Below the pieces are notes generated by a model. It saw only the letters and a list, made by a program, of their open reading frames with translations. It had not been told where the DNA came from and ran no database searches. The position numbers and the translations under genes were made by a program. Shown here piece after piece: positions 13,007 through 24,823 of a DNA stretch of 64,000 nucleotides; position 1 is the first letter of the stretch; each line of letters begins with the position of its first letter. The stretch is taken from contig CM017564.1 of the NCBI GenBank assembly GCA_007844125.1, forward strand, positions 24,670,263 through 24,734,262, given 5' to 3'. Source of the DNA: Sinonovacula constricta. Lineage: Eukaryota > Mollusca > Bivalvia > Cardiida > Solecurtidae.

Positions 13007-13012
13007 TTTATT
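13007..13012 (-). promoter_or_regulatory. Candidate polyadenylation signal of the VWC gene
   Basis: AATAAA on the minus strand about 40 nt past the TAG stop at 13053-13055. It lies in an A-rich tract, so it is a weak call. Confidence 0.45.
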
Positions 13013-13052
13013 TTTTAAATTCTGCATGAAAGACATGCTTTCCATTGTATTT

Positions 13053-16000
13053 CTATGGCAACATGATGCAAGAGGGTGTATCATCCATGGGGAATGCAGG
13101 CAGACAATATACCTCGGCTCCACCTTGACCATTGTCATGGTAACAGAAGCACACATTGTCACCTGAGTTGTCATTATGGCGACAGCCAGTTTCTGGGATC
13201 CTTGCCTCTCCTGCTTCGAAATTATGGACACAGTTCAGTTCTGAAAAGTCAATTTTGATCATTTTTTTTTTTTTTCATGTTTTTTTCCCCAATGGAAATA
13301 TTTATTTCAATAGTATAAATTTTGTTAGATATGACCTAACATGGTTAGAGAGACTTATTGTTTATATATTTTGTTTGTTTTTTGTTACATCGCATAAACA
13401 CAATGATGGTCATATTGGCGACGTCCAGCTAGTTATTGGTGGAGGTTGACCTCAGACTTATGCCTGACTAGAACCACCAGGGCACCGCAGGTAAGCTGGA
13501 AAACCTACCCACATGAAAGTTCTTGCCCTGATCGGGTCTTGAACACATGCGTTGCGGGGCTGAGAAGGTACAAGTCAGCGACTCTAAACGCTCGGCCACG
13601 GGCAGCCCCATATAAATGTTTCCAATGTCCTAAAAGATTATTATAACAACAAAATTTAAATAAGTAAACAATCCCACTGACAATGTAATCAATAAGCATA
13701 CAAAGATTAAAGCAGACAAAAGATGTAAATTAAACATATATTCTGTCACTAACCAGTCACAAACATGTTTGCTGTGACCTTGACCTGTAACCCACAACTC
13801 ATTATAACCAATGTCCCTGCCAAGTTTGAAGACAGTGGGTTCAGGAAATTTTGATTGATCTGAAACCATGATTACAGCGAAGATCATTGTGACCTTTAAG
13901 TAATCCCATTGAAGGTCAATATGTTTGTGTACTGGGATTATTGTCCCACCAACAGAATTCCAGTTATGTGGAGACGGTGTCCACATGAAGCAGATATAGT
14001 GCTGCCTTCACTATGTAAAGCATGCAGTGAACACCTGGCATGATACCACACCCAGTCACATTATCCTGACACTAGGTCAACTAGTCATGGAACTATCCTT
14101 ATATTTGCGCATTTGCAAGGGAGCTATACCACTACCATTTTTTACGACTCTGGTATGTCATGGCCCAGGGCATCCCATACCTGGCTCTACCGACTGTGCT
14201 ACCAGGTCCAGTTGAAGGTCAATATGCCATTGAGTTTGCCCTGCTGATCCCAATATTATAAGAGGTCAATTTTTAGGATTTTGTGAGCTGAGGACCTCTT
14301 AACCTAGAAAGTCATCAAATGATACGAGTGGAAATACACACTTTGCATGGTATCCAACATTCATAAACAATGATCACAAGAGTGTAAAAAAGTTTGTGAA
14401 TCCTGTAACACTTAACATCAATAGTATCGAGCATGGGAAGATGCTCAACTCTGTTCAGGCCATTGCAAAAATCACAATTATTACTCAAGTAGGGCCCCTC
14501 CTGTCACAGGCTAAGCAGTTAGAGTTTAGAGTGGCACACCCCAGCCCCATACCACGTAGATTCATGTCCCAGTCTGGGCATTTCCTGTCAGGAAGCTTCC
14601 AGCTGACCTGCCATGTGCCAGTGGTTTTACCGGGTCTTCCTCCACCAGCAATTAGCAGGACGTAATCATTATGACCATAATTAGAAGAAGGCAAAGAAAC
14701 AAAATAAACAGAACTGTCTTCAGCAGGAAAGTAATTTTAAAACTTCTCATAGACTCACCTGCACACTCCTCACAGCATTCGCCCATTACTCGCTGGGCAC
14801 ATGTCAGGTGTGGACAGCCGAGCAGCTCGCACATCAATCCATACCGAGTACACATGCACCGGTCACAAGGGTCTCCCGTAACTGATTCTCCCTCTGAGTA
14901 GGTATGACCATCAACAACGCAAGTTGTGGCCTGAAAATAAATCAGATGTCAAGTTTATTGTTTATTGGGTTTATGCTACCACCAACAGAATTTCGTTATT
15001 TGAAGATGGTGTCCATGTGAAGCATATATGGTGCTGCCATCATGTGGATAGCATAGCATGGTACCATACCCAGTCCCATTATCCTGACACCCGGCAAACC
15101 ATTCACGGAACTACCCTTATATATGCTTGAGTGTTAGCAAGGGAGCTTTACCACTACCCTTTTTATTGACTTTGGTATGTCATGGCCCGGAATCAAACCC
15201 GGGCCTCCCGTACTTGCAGCCGACGCTCTACCGACTGTGCTACTAGGCCCGGTAAAGTTTATTGTTAAATTAATACTCAACTAAGTTAAACAGAAATGAA
15301 ATTAACAGAAAAGAATGTCTTTTAAAAATGCAACTGAAAGATCTATTATTTTTAAGTGTTTTGCTAAAGTATTTGCTAAAATATGACAAACAACATAATG
15401 TACATGTTACAATTTACCTGAACAAAACGGATTGAAGCACAGTGAAATAAATAACTGATATATTTTAGTCCTCATAACAAACAGTACAAACAGTTAATTG
15501 TAAAATAAATCCAAGGTAAAACTGTTCATTTTCCTTGTTCTTTAAACATGATACGAAACATGTTTAACTTCCTCAATTACAAAAAGAAGAAGAAGGAACT
15601 TAAATATAAAACACATGTATCAACAACATGTATTTAAAAAAAAAACAGGAAGGAAAAACTTAAGAATCCTGTTGAATTAAAAACTGACTGTTCTTATTAG
15701 AATAGTTCAACTGCTGTTTTTTACAGCAATTAAATCAAACGCTGAACCAGAATATTTTTTTCACACGAAGTAAAACTAAAAAATGCATTAAATCTAGATT
15801 GTTTATCATTTTAGCATGTCAGCTAACTATATGTTTATTCCAAACCTAAAAAGAATTTGCTGCACAGCAATGTTGTTATGCTCCAGTTAAGTAAAATTAT
15901 AAATACTTTTCAAATAATGAATGTAGGTGTTATTTTGTCCACTCAAGCTACCTATCTTTCAAATATGAAGTCAATCTGAATTCAAAGCATCCATTGTCTA

Positions 16001-17966
16001 GGGCTTATCTGACAGTTTGCCTATATCTAATATATGTAACGATATGTTATCTTTTTTGGGGGTATTTGTACATGATTTCTGTAGAAGAAAATCATACTTT
16101 ACTTTAAGGCAATAGAACTAGTTAATCAAAACTAAAATGTTCATTCTTTTCAAAGCTATAAATAAAAACTATTGGGATTCCTGCTAAAAATAGACATTGG
16201 CATGACAGGGGATGAGTTTCGGAGTTTAAAAATAGCTAACTGCGCAGGGTAGTTCAGATAGGAAAGCCATGTTTGAAATGACGATTGTGGCGTTATGGTT
16301 CACTTGTCAGACAGGTGTTGGACATCAATTAACAAAAATCTGCAATATCTGTTCAAGTGAGAATGGTTTATGATATATAATGAAAATATTTTTGTTCCCA
16401 GCTGTTGGATACCACCTTAAAAATGCAGGACTCAGGACTGGATGGTCCTGGATTCGAACCCTGCAACCACAATAAGATATTGGTGCTTGCGCATTGCTGA
16501 TGGTAGTTAATACAGGTACCAGAGTATGGGTTCTATTCAGGATGTGGGCAGTTGAGATGTAATTCAGTTGAATGAACTTGTTTCCTTTAATATTTAACAA
16601 GAAACAATCAGCATTTCTTCAAGGCATTGAAAGTTGGAATGTGTTAAAATCATGGGCTTGTCTGACTGCAGTGGGAGGGTATACTTCAATCCCTTTAAAT
16701 AATTACAATATACATAAGAAAAAAGGCGCATCCATCATCATCATATCTAGTTTATTTTAAAATAAGGCCACCGATTAATCCTCTGATAAGGGTAGGGCCT
16801 GACTGGCCGGTCGCTCTCTTAGACGCCCCCTCCATTCATTTCTGTAAAGGGGGGTGACGGATTCCATGGCAAAAGCTTTCCTTTCTCTTTTAACAACCTC
16901 CTCCCAGGTCAGCTGGGGTCTGCCAATAGACCTCTCTGCAGGCACTTCCAATCATCGAACCCCAGAGACCTAACCACTGCTACGTTTGACATGTTCATAC
17001 CAACGCAACCTAGACTTTTGAATGGAGGATTCGAAGCTATCAAAGTTAAGTTGATTTAAAAGAGACTCGAATGGAATGGTTTGATCTGGTTTCACGTTAC
17101 ATATCCATCTTACCATCACTTTATCGTTACACAGCAGTTTCTTTAGAGTGTTAGCTGAAACGGTCCAAGTTTCGGAACCATACATGAGCACATTTCTTAC
17201 ACATGACGAGTAGACCAGTCCTCTTGAAGCTTTTGGAACCTACTTGTTTGTAAGGATGGGCAGTAACTCTCGAAATTTTTCCAGGCAGCCTTACAACGCG
17301 TGGTAGCAGCAACCTCACATCCTCCTCCGGACAACAGCATGTCACCAAGATAACAAAAGTCTGTCGTAACTGCTAGCATCTCGTTACCCACATCAATCTG
17401 TCATTGGTCTCCCATCTATATTTTTTGCTGTTCCAGCACATCTTGAACACATATAGTGGGGGTCGGCTTTTAGTGAACCTTTTAGTCCGTGGCCTTGTTA
17501 TGGAGTCACAGACTTTTAATACCTCTGACAGCTTAGCCTCTTACTGGTTCCTGTTCTGTTTGGGCCGAAGGACCTAATGTGAAGGTCTTACAACAGACCT
17601 GGGGTGAGCTTGGGGTTCTATGCACAGTTGTTTGGCATCTTCGGCCACCAAAATAACTTTTTTGTTTTGTTTTTTGTTACATCGCACTGACACAATTATG
17701 GTCATATTAGCGAAGTCCAGCTAATTATTGGTGAAAGAAGAACCCAGACTTTTGCCTGGGTAGAACCAATGGCGCACTGCAGGTTAGCTCCCCAAGTGAA
17801 AGTTTGGGACTCGAACCCATGTGGTGACGATATTTGTTCACTGTGATTATTCAAAAAATTAAACAAAAATGAAGAAAAAACAACATACATTTCTTTTTGC
17901 AACTGGAGATGAGGAGGCTAGACCCAGCCATAGAAGGACAGCAAACAGCTTCATCACCTGGTACAT
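13053..17966 (-). CDS. Secreted von Willebrand C (VWC) domain protein, 3 coding exons
   Basis: Coding exons on the minus strand are 17966-17889, 14930-14759 and 13240-13053; junction phases are 0 and 1 and the frame closes at TAG, giving about 145 residues. Exon 1 encodes a signal peptide (MYQVMKLFAVLLWLGLA, cleavage likely in the following SSSP region), then a dibasic KR. Exon 2 is one VWC/chordin-type domain of about 57 residues with ten cysteines in the expected C..C-x2-C-x-C..C..C..CC-x2-C order. Exon 3 adds six cysteines spaced x15, x10, x1, x12 and x11, resembling a degenerate second VWC-like module. VWC proteins are extracellular and often bind BMP/TGF-beta ligands; in arthropods single-VWC peptides act in antiviral or stress signalling. 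Which role applies here is unknown. The ATG exon is preceded by a good acceptor and the leader exon at 20.5 kb. The introns hold SINEs, a LINE remnant and MITE-A copies. Confidence 0.85.
13370..13612 (-). mobile_element. SINE2 (tRNA-Leu/Ser-like head)
   Basis: The head at the higher-coordinate end reads on the minus strand as a class II tRNA relic: box A TGGCCGAGCGTTTAGAG, a long variable arm and box B-like GTTCAAGACCC. The body carries TGGTCATATTGGCGAC and CCAGCTAGTTATTGGTGGAGG. Tail is T-rich on the plus strand. Confidence 0.85.
13924..14211 (-). mobile_element. SINE1, full length, 15-bp TSD
   Basis: Flanked by the exact duplication TTGAAGGTCAATATG (13909-13923 and 14212-14226). The tRNA-like head at the high end is on the minus strand (GGACCTGGTAGCACAGTCGG) and is somewhat decayed. 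Lies in the second coding intron of the VWC gene. Confidence 0.88.
14495..14690 (+). mobile_element. SINE2 fragment
   Basis: Opposite orientation to most copies: the decayed tRNA head comes first and the CCTCCACCAGCAATTAGC body word follows near 14640. Lies in the VWC gene intron close to the VWC exon. Confidence 0.7.
14963..15254 (-). mobile_element. SINE1, full length, 12-bp TSD
   Basis: Exact duplication AAGTTTATTGTT at 14951-14962 and 15255-15266. The head is well preserved: box A-like TAGCACAGTCGGTAGAGC and box B GGTTTGATTCC on the minus strand. Confidence 0.9.
15267..15989. other. AT-rich intron sequence
   Basis: Part of the first coding intron of the VWC gene. No repeat ends or exon-like segment recognised. 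Confidence 0.5.
15990..16415. mobile_element. MITE-A copy
   Basis: Begins near CTTATCTGACAGTTTGCC and ends near GTTGGATACCACCTT, an imperfect inverted pair. Shares the CTAAAAATAGACATTG and AAAATAGCTAACTGCGCA words with the other MITE-A copies. No coding potential. Confidence 0.75.
16790..17590 (-). pseudogene. LINE (non-LTR retrotransposon) remnant, C-terminal part of ORF2
   Basis: Minus-strand frames read, in order: a FCYLGDMLLSGGGCE block (near 17360-17320), YGSETWTVSA (about 17185), RLRWYEHVKR (about 17000) and, after an in-frame stop, GRPQLTWEEVVKRERKAF (about 16910-16850). These are the hallmark C-terminal blocks after the reverse transcriptase domain of RTE/Jockey-type LINEs. The frame is shifted at least twice and the reverse transcriptase catalytic core is absent, so it is dead. 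It sits in the first coding intron of the VWC gene. Confidence 0.85.
17655..17840 (-). mobile_element. SINE2, head-truncated
   Basis: Body words TTACATCGCACTGACACAAT, TCCAGCTAATTATTGGTG and CCTGGGTAGAACCA are present; the tRNA-like head is incomplete (ends near the CGAACCCATGTGGTGACG word). Confidence 0.75.
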
Positions 17967-18225
17967 CTTGACAGGAGAACTGCTGAGAGATTAAAGGTTT
18001 ACATGTAAATTTAAAATTTACCTCAGTATTAAGTACAAGTTTACATGTAAATTTAAATTTTTTCTCAGTAGAAATAAGACCTCAGATAAGTTTAAAATTT
18101 AACTCAGTAGAAAGACATTACATTTTAGTACAAAGCATTGTTTTCTAAACTTCAGTTTTTGTTTTTATGCTAGGTAAAATTTAAATCTTTTGTAACAGCA
18201 TTTATGCAAAAAGCTAAAATTTATT

Positions 18226-18565
18226 AAAGTTGGTATTGACAGATTTGACCAAAAATATTTTCATTAAACATCTTAGTAAACCATTGTTATTTGAACAGAT
18301 CTCGCAAATTGCTGTTTATCAATGTCCTTCATCTGTCTGAAAAGTGAACTATAAAGCTCTTATTTATAGATTTGAACAGACTGAACATTTTAAGTGTTGA
18401 TTTATGAGTTTTATTGCCCTAAAATTGAGATACTGTAGAAAATCGTCAAAGCTTAGACAAAAGTATGTTGTTGTTTGCTTTCTGCAGAAATTTTGCCCAA
18501 ACACCCCAAATAAAGGCAAGACATTGTTACATATATAAGATATAGGCAAACTGTCCACCATTAAG
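18226..18565. mobile_element. MITE-A copy, compact form
   Basis: Starts GTTGGTATTGACAGATTTGACC and ends CAAACTGTCCACC. Carries the GAACAGATCTCGCAAATTGCTG and TCTGCAGAAATTTTGCCC words shared with the copy at 62523. Lies in the 5' intron of the VWC gene. Confidence 0.75.
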
Positions 18566-18711
18566 GAAAGTCTTTTAGTCAAATTAAAATTGAGATAATG
18601 AACTGAAGCAGTTATAACTTCTTATGTATCAATGTTGAAAAGGTTTCAACATATTGGCTATTGCTTAAGGTCATCAGCTTTGTACAGAAATTGGGCTAAA
18701 AAGCTAAAAAT

Positions 18712-19210
18712 ATAACTGAAGTTTAATGACATTTTTAAGGAGGTAAAAATGTAACTGAAGTTTAATTACATTTTTAAGGAGTAAAAATATAACTAAAGTT
18801 GTATCACTGAAGTTTAATTACATTTTTAAGGAGGTAAAAATGTAACTGAAGTTTAATTACATTTTTAAGGAGTAAAAATATAACTGAAGTTGTATCACTG
18901 AAGTTTAATTACATTTTTAAGGAGGTAAAAATGTAACTGAAGTTTAGTTACATTTTAAGGAGCTAAAAATATAAATTAAGTTTAATTACATTCTTAAGGA
19001 GCTAAAAATATAACTGAAGTTTAATTACATTTTTAATGAGTAAAAATATAACTGAAGTTGTATCACTGAAGTTTAATTACATTTTTAAGGAGCTTAAAAT
19101 ATAACTGAAGTTTAATTACATTCTTAAGGAGCTTAAAATATAACTGAAGTTTAATTACATTTTTAAGGAGCTAAAAACATAAATGAAGTTTAATCACGTT
19201 CTTAAGGAGA
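18712..19210. repeat. 39-bp tandem repeat, about 13 units
   Basis: Units read AACTGAAGTTTAATTACATT followed by TTTAAGGAGCTAAAAATAT. Some units carry an inserted GTTGTATCACTGAAG segment, giving a longer two-unit repeat that has itself been copied three times. Confidence 0.92.
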
Positions 19211-20508
19211 ATAATAATTGTAGATAAACATCTGTCATCATAAATAAGTATTGTATAAGCATAAATAGCTTAACATTGATAGTTATTGCAACAGTGTAGT
19301 GTGATCTCTTATTCTGGATTGTCAGTTTGGTTGAGACACATCAAGTATCACAAAAGATATTTTCTTACAACATTTTGACTCTTTCACACAGTCTTGATCA
19401 GTTTGTTGACATCTGTTTGAAGTATTCTATGTAAGTGAGAATTAATGTACTATAATAATGGATATTTATCAACAGAAAGTGTTGTATTATTTTTTCTGCA
19501 GCAAACTTAGAAGATAATGACTTAGCTATAACAGCAACTTAACAAAAAACATCTCCTTGGCAGTGATCTCTCGTGCTATCATTTAGGATCTGGAGTAATT
19601 CTCTCCCAAAAGGTGTTTCCAAGAGCTCTACCTGAGTAATTGCATGCATTTGAAATGTATTTGAAATAATGCAGTTATCTCCCTTGCTATCACATTGTAT
19701 CACATGGTAAGGTCTGTGATCACTTGACAACTCATCCTGGAAGTGATTGATGAATAGCCAATATACAGTCATGTGACACACTCCCATTTTTACTGATATA
19801 ATGATCACAGGGGTGACATTTAACTGGCTCCATTATTACACATAAACATAAAAAAAAACCTTACAGAAACCTCAATGTTACTGTCAATAAGGATGATGCA
19901 GTTCTATCATAAAATGTTACCATCACGTTGCCAAATGTCTGCTATAACACCCACAAACAGCACAGTTTCTGAACGAAAGTTCATTTTGGGTCTGAGTCCA
20001 TTGGTAGGTAGATTTTCAATGTTTAAATGTTCAGATGCACATTTCCAAAAACATTTCATCACAGTAAAGTGCTTTATATTGTTATTTTCACAAGTTTTCA
20101 GCAGGATTAACATTTATCGGATATTGAAGCAATAACTTTTTACACCCTGGCGTGTCAATTTTTACCACGTCTCACCATATTCACTTCCGGCAGAAATAAA
20201 AAAGAAAAGGGAAGTAACTGTGATAAAATTCAGTTGTACTGATAAAAGACAACACAGACTTCAACCTTCACACCATTTTTTGATTTAGGCAATTTAATAA
20301 AACAAGAGCAACTGAACATGATAGGCTATCATCGAAAAATGATGTTGGCCATAGTAGGAAGTCAGTTATATCCCTTGACTCTATTGCATACAAATAGATA
20401 AGACATCAATATGGCATTATGGTTCCTCCAAAAAGTAGAGCTGATATGGATGACAAACAAAAAACAACAACAACAAGTCAGCATATATTAAAAATTTCTG
20501 TCACTCAC
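19211..20508. other. 5' intron of the VWC gene, no element recognised
   Basis: AT-rich sequence between the 39-bp array and the leader exon. Reading frames of up to 89 codons near 19540-20135 lack splice-consistent ends and domain-like composition. Confidence 0.45.
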
Positions 20509-20619
20509 CTTAGTGTGGCTTTAGGTAAAGGCTTTCCAACAACAAAGACACACAGACTCTGTTGCACTTGATTACAGGACCATGTATGACTATACTTGAA
20601 GCACAATACAACTTATATA
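20509..20619 (-). promoter_or_regulatory. TATA box and non-coding leader exon of the VWC gene
   Basis: On the minus strand TATATAAG (20619-20612) lies about 30 bp upstream of a likely start near 20585, and the inferred leader exon ends at 20509 with a strong donor, AAG followed by GTGAGT. The next acceptor in the same direction is CTCTCAG just before the ATG exon at 17966. No ATG lies in the leader. Inferred from sequence signals only; there is no transcript evidence. Confidence 0.55.
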
Positions 20620-21141
20620 CCACTCAACACCATAAGAGGGTACATGTGTAGGACTTAGATATGTAGACACTTGATGCTGTTTTCTCTTATACGCCTTATA
20701 ACCCTTATAGGGCAAGATTTGTTAATCAGCTCAAAAATCTAAGTTGTTTTACTGACAACTTTTGACAAAAGTTATCAAAATATATTGAGAGACAAAGCAG
20801 CAAAGAGTGTAGATGTGGATTCAACAGATCCCAGAGGGCACTGGCTGATCTATCAATACCCAATTCACCTTAGCATTGATAATAAAGTATAAAGCAGGCA
20901 GGGAAATAACTCCTACACAGTACTATTTGTACTTGACTTATTTTACTATACAGTGCATATTTGGAAATTGACGTAGTTTTATAAAAAAAATTCATGTCAA
21001 GCTTATTTCTGTTTATTTTCCCACGATAACGACAAACATAGGAAGGGTTTTTTCAATGATACTTTAGAAAGGGTGGCAGATCAAACTTGACGAGCTTTCC
21101 ATTTTTTCCCACAGTTCTGGACAGAGGTTGGAAATACCTTT

Positions 21142-21420
21142 GGGATTGGGATTAGCCAGCATTTTTGCCGATACTGTGCAGCGACATTTCTATCATTATA
21201 GCACAGGGGCACTTATGAGGTGCCCAAGGACTGAACCCGGCCGGTCCATTATACTGACACCGACGAGTCAGGCGTAATGCTGTCCCCTTAGCCCCGAGCA
21301 TAAGGAGGGAAGCCACTACTACCAACTTTAAAGTCTTTGGTTAGACCCGGCCGGGGTTCGAACCCACGACCTCCCGCTCTGCAAGCCGACGCTCTACCAC
21401 CTGAGCTATTGCGGCCGGTG
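21142..21420 (-). mobile_element. SINE3, full length, 12-bp TSD
   Basis: Exact duplication GGAAATACCTTT at 21130-21141 and 21421-21432. The minus-strand head has near-perfect Pol III boxes (TAGCTCAGGTGGTAGAGC and GGTTCGAACCC). The body has a TTATAGCACAGGGGCACTT word and an internal GACTGAACCCGGCCGGTCC segment that looks like a second T-arm. Confidence 0.92.
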
Positions 21421-21487
21421 GGAAATACCTTTACTAACATACATAAATGATTCATATCATACTTTGTAAGTCAACAGGGCATAAGTC

Positions 21488-21722
21488 TAGTTCATTTTTT
21501 TTTCATGTTACATCGCACGTACACAATTACGGTCATACCGGCAACATCCAGCTAATTATTAGTGGACAAAGACCCCAGACTTATGTCTGGGTAGAACCAC
21601 TGGCGCACCACAGGTTAGCTGGAAAACCTCGGCACATGAAAGTTCTTGCCCAAACCGGGACTCAAACCAATGTGGTGAGGGGCTGAGGAGTCAGTGACTT
21701 ACTGCTTGGCCAAAGGCACTCA
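21488..21722 (-). mobile_element. SINE2
   Basis: Body words GTTACATCGCACGTACACAA, TCCAGCTAATTATTAGTGG and GTCTGGGTAGAACCACTGGC, then a decayed class II tRNA-like head (CTTGGCCAAAGGCAC end). Confidence 0.82.
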
Positions 21723-21767
21723 ACGAAAGCGTAAGAATTTTACACTGGGAACACACTTTGGTTAACA

Positions 21768-21893
21768 CATTTACTAAAAAATATATGAATATTGTTAAAT
21801 ATATAGGAAATATAGGAGGTTTTTCAGAATATTGGATTTTGATCCAAAATATAGGAGAAATAAAGGAATGTAGGAATCATTTGACAACCTGTT
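21768..21893 (-). mobile_element. Fragment of the GGCTGTCAAC element
   Basis: In inverse orientation it carries the CCTATATTCC/CTCCTATATTTTGG words and the end GGTTGTCAAATGATTCCTA, matching the left end of the element at 63006-63895. Only one end is present. Confidence 0.65.
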
Positions 21894-22084
21894 TTGTGAG
21901 CAACATTGATATTAATTTGTTCCGAATATGATTCGAATACACTTGACGAGTATTTGAGTATTGTTTTAGGATTTGATTAACATCCCTATTATTTTGGTAT
22001 TTTTTGTAATTTTGAGTTTTACAACACATCAACACTTGATAGGTCTTTCGGTGCCAAATGATAAAATTTAACGTAAATAAAGTA

Positions 22085-22340
22085 TTTGTTTTGTTTTTTA
22101 GATACATCGCAGCGACTAATTATCATTAATTAATTATCATTATAGGGACGTCAAGCTGCTTTGGTGGTGAAGACCACAGACAAATGTCTAGGTAGAACCA
22201 CAGGCGCAGTGCAGATCAGCTGGAAGACCTTCCTACACAAAGACACTCGCCCCGAATAGGTTTCAAACCCATACTGTGGGAAGCTAAGCAGTCAGAGGAG
22301 TACAAATCGGTGACAACCACTATGCCACGGGCGCCCCACC
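22085..22340 (-). mobile_element. SINE2
   Basis: Carries AGATACATCGCAGCGACTAA, CTAGGTAGAACCACAGGCGC and a head ending CACGGGCGCCCC with GTTTCAAACCC as box B relic. Confidence 0.8.
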
Positions 22341-22513
22341 TCAGTACTGGACTGATATATATGTTTATTATATGAGGGCAACTGTTTCCATTGCAGTATA
22401 AGTGATGTGACTTGGTCTAGGTGGAAGAGAGGGCAGAGAAGGGGTCATGTTAACCAGATGGCAATTTGTTATCAGGTGACATGTCCCAGGCCCCTAGAGC
22501 GAGCACAATCACA

Positions 22514-23635
22514 TACCGTAAAGATTTATAGATAAGATGCACACAAAGATAAGACGCACCCCCTCTTTGAGGTCTAGAATCAAGGAAAGAAGCAAATTCT
22601 CAAAGACAAGACGCATCCCCGATTCACTAATCCATCTGGCCACCATTACAAAATTTCCGCATCACCGCATCGCTCGATTTGACTCGAGGGAACATGTTCC
22701 AATTGTTCCGTAAATCAGTGTTTGCGCCGAGTGCTTATTATTCTCTAAGTGTCTTGAATAATAAGTCGCGACTGTTTGCCTAGTAAGACTGTGTGTATTG
22801 TGTTACGTTATGACACTCTACCCCAGTATATCGTTTACACGCCAGACAGGATATTCTCGCGGCTATCCCAGCCCTACACATGAGAAAACATCCAGTTTCA
22901 TGCATGTCATAAATACAATTACGTTCTCGGCCTATAATTAAGTTCTTGAAAAATAGGACAAACACACAAATGACATTCAAATTAACAATTAAAAGCTTTT
23001 AAATGTTCATTTTCTCACCATGCTATTTAAGTGACCGCTTACCAACAAATTAGTTCTATGCACTTTGTAATTACTTACGGATGATGGACGATCTATTAAC
23101 ATCAAAAGAGGGGTGAAAACTTGTCTGCACAAATAGCCGATGCACATTTTATTGTTGTTGTTAAGTGGGTTTTTAATTTCAACTTAAAATTTATTCGTAA
23201 TTTCGAATAAAAAATTGATCAATTGAATAATACCATATTACTTTGACGGTGATAATAACAGCGTCGTCAATGAATATGCCTGTTCTACTAAAACTCAATA
23301 ACTGTTTCCGGATTATGAAACTTTTTGCTAGAATATGTTGATATTTATGCAAAAATTTACTGCATATTATTTTTCTTTATACAGAAATTTAAATGTCTCT
23401 TTTTATGTTTAATGTCAATTTTAGGTAAAAACACGTAACTTTTCCCTTAATAGCACAATACAGTCTATGGCCGATACTATCGGCGATATTCTCTGTGGTC
23501 GGATTAGTCTAAGGGTCGATTTTGGTCTGGGAAAAAAGGGGAAATCTTTACTTCGCATGGATAAGACGCATCCCCCACTTTTTTTATCATAATTTGAGGC
23601 AAAAAACTGCATCTTATCAATAAAACTTTACGGTA
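22514..23635. mobile_element. 1.1-kb DNA transposon, TIR CCGTAAAG, TA target site
   Basis: Ends are an inverted pair of about 25-28 bp (TACCGTAAAGATTTATAGAT at the left; the complement reads TACCGTAAAGTTTTATTGAT). The terminal TA on both sides can be a Tc1/mariner-type target duplication. Subterminal ATAAGACGCA words occur in both halves (twice left, twice right). No intact transposase frame was found; the best minus frame (63 codons at 23421-23612) has no clear domain. Non-autonomous or decayed. Confidence 0.85.
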
Positions 23636-24254
23636 TCCCCTGTGTTTAGTGACAATATGATCAACTAAAGAAATACCCTTTCAATTTGGCTTTGAACTTA
23701 ACAAAAGTGAATAAGAATGATAGAATGATAAAATATTTGAATCCTAAGATCTGTATTCAAATACTGACTTGATATTCGAATATCCAAAAATTCGTTAATA
23801 TCCCTATTTAATAAGCAATTTGACAAAAAAAAAAGAAAAAAAGCCCAATCTTAAGCAAGTGACCTTGACTCTGATATAACATAGGAAAATATGCACTGAG
23901 CACTTTTGAACATGAATTTGACAAAAGCTCTCTTCCAATAGTGAGATGACTGGTAGTTTGATACCAGCTTGCTGCCTACCAATATTAGCCTATGAATAAC
24001 AAGAGATTTCCTTCAAAAGTCTGGTCAAAAAGCACAAAAGGGACAGGATGGCCCTATATCGCTCAACATATTTTTTGACAAATCAAAATTCCTTGAACAA
24101 CTTTTCGATCCCCCTGCCTGCTTAAGCTTCTTAGAAAGATTTGTTTGCCTAGTGATTTCAGGACAGATGTCATTTGAAAATGTTGACGACGCATGACAAC
24201 AGATGCTTGAAGGTGGGCGATCACAACAGATCACCCTGAGCATAAGCTAAGGTG

Positions 24255-24542
24255 AGCTAACAAGAGGGCCATAATGACCCTCAATCGCTCACCTGAGGAC
24301 ACAGGCTTTTAGTAGGCTCATATCTGGCATCAAGTAATTAAGAGTTATTTACTTCAGAAATCTTTGGTGAAGATTGGACCATTAGTGAGGTCAAGACACA
24401 AGATTGGGCCAACATTGTGGCCTCTAAGTGTTTTCACAAGGTTTTTGTAAAATTTGACCTTGTGACCTACTTTTTGACCCTACGTGACCCAAGGATATAC
24501 TCATCCAATATTTCATGCAGACAAACAATCTGATCAAGTTTG
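24255..24542. repeat. Dispersed repeat with GTGACC/GGTCA words, interrupted by SINE3
   Basis: Begins with an AGAGGGCCATAATGACCCTC word and AATCGCTCACCTGAG, then several TTGACC/GTGACC words. This layout is one I associate with dispersed repeats of bivalve genomes (recollection, not a search). The SINE3 copy at 24545 cuts its right end. Confidence 0.55.
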
Positions 24543-24544
24543 GT

Positions 24545-24823
24545 GAGGGATTGGGATGGGATTTGCCAGCATTTTTGCTGACACTGTGCAGGGACATTTC
24601 TATCATTATAGCACAGGGGCACTTATGCGCCCAGGGACTGAACCCGGCCGGTCCATTATACTGACACAGACGAGTCAGGCGTAATGCTGTCCCCTTAGCC
24701 CTGGGCGTTAGAAGGGAAGCAACTTCTACCAACTTTAAAGTCTTTGGTTTGACCCGCCCGGGGTTTGAACCCACAACCTCTAGATCTGCACACCGATGCT
24801 CTACTTGAGCTATTGCAACCGGT
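24545..24823 (-). mobile_element. SINE3
   Basis: Same body and head as 21142-21420; head at the high end (TAGAGCATCGGTGTGCAG on the minus strand), followed by an A-run. Target duplication not found. Box A is partly decayed (GCAATAGCTCAAGTAGAGC). Confidence 0.85.

Noticed and set aside
19539..20135. Coding exons in overlapping frames of 68-89 codons
   Set aside because: No splice-consistent borders, no recognisable domain, and the frames overlap on both strands within an intron.
21340..21420. tRNA gene with intact box A and box B
   Set aside because: It is the head of SINE3, inside an exact 12-bp target duplication.
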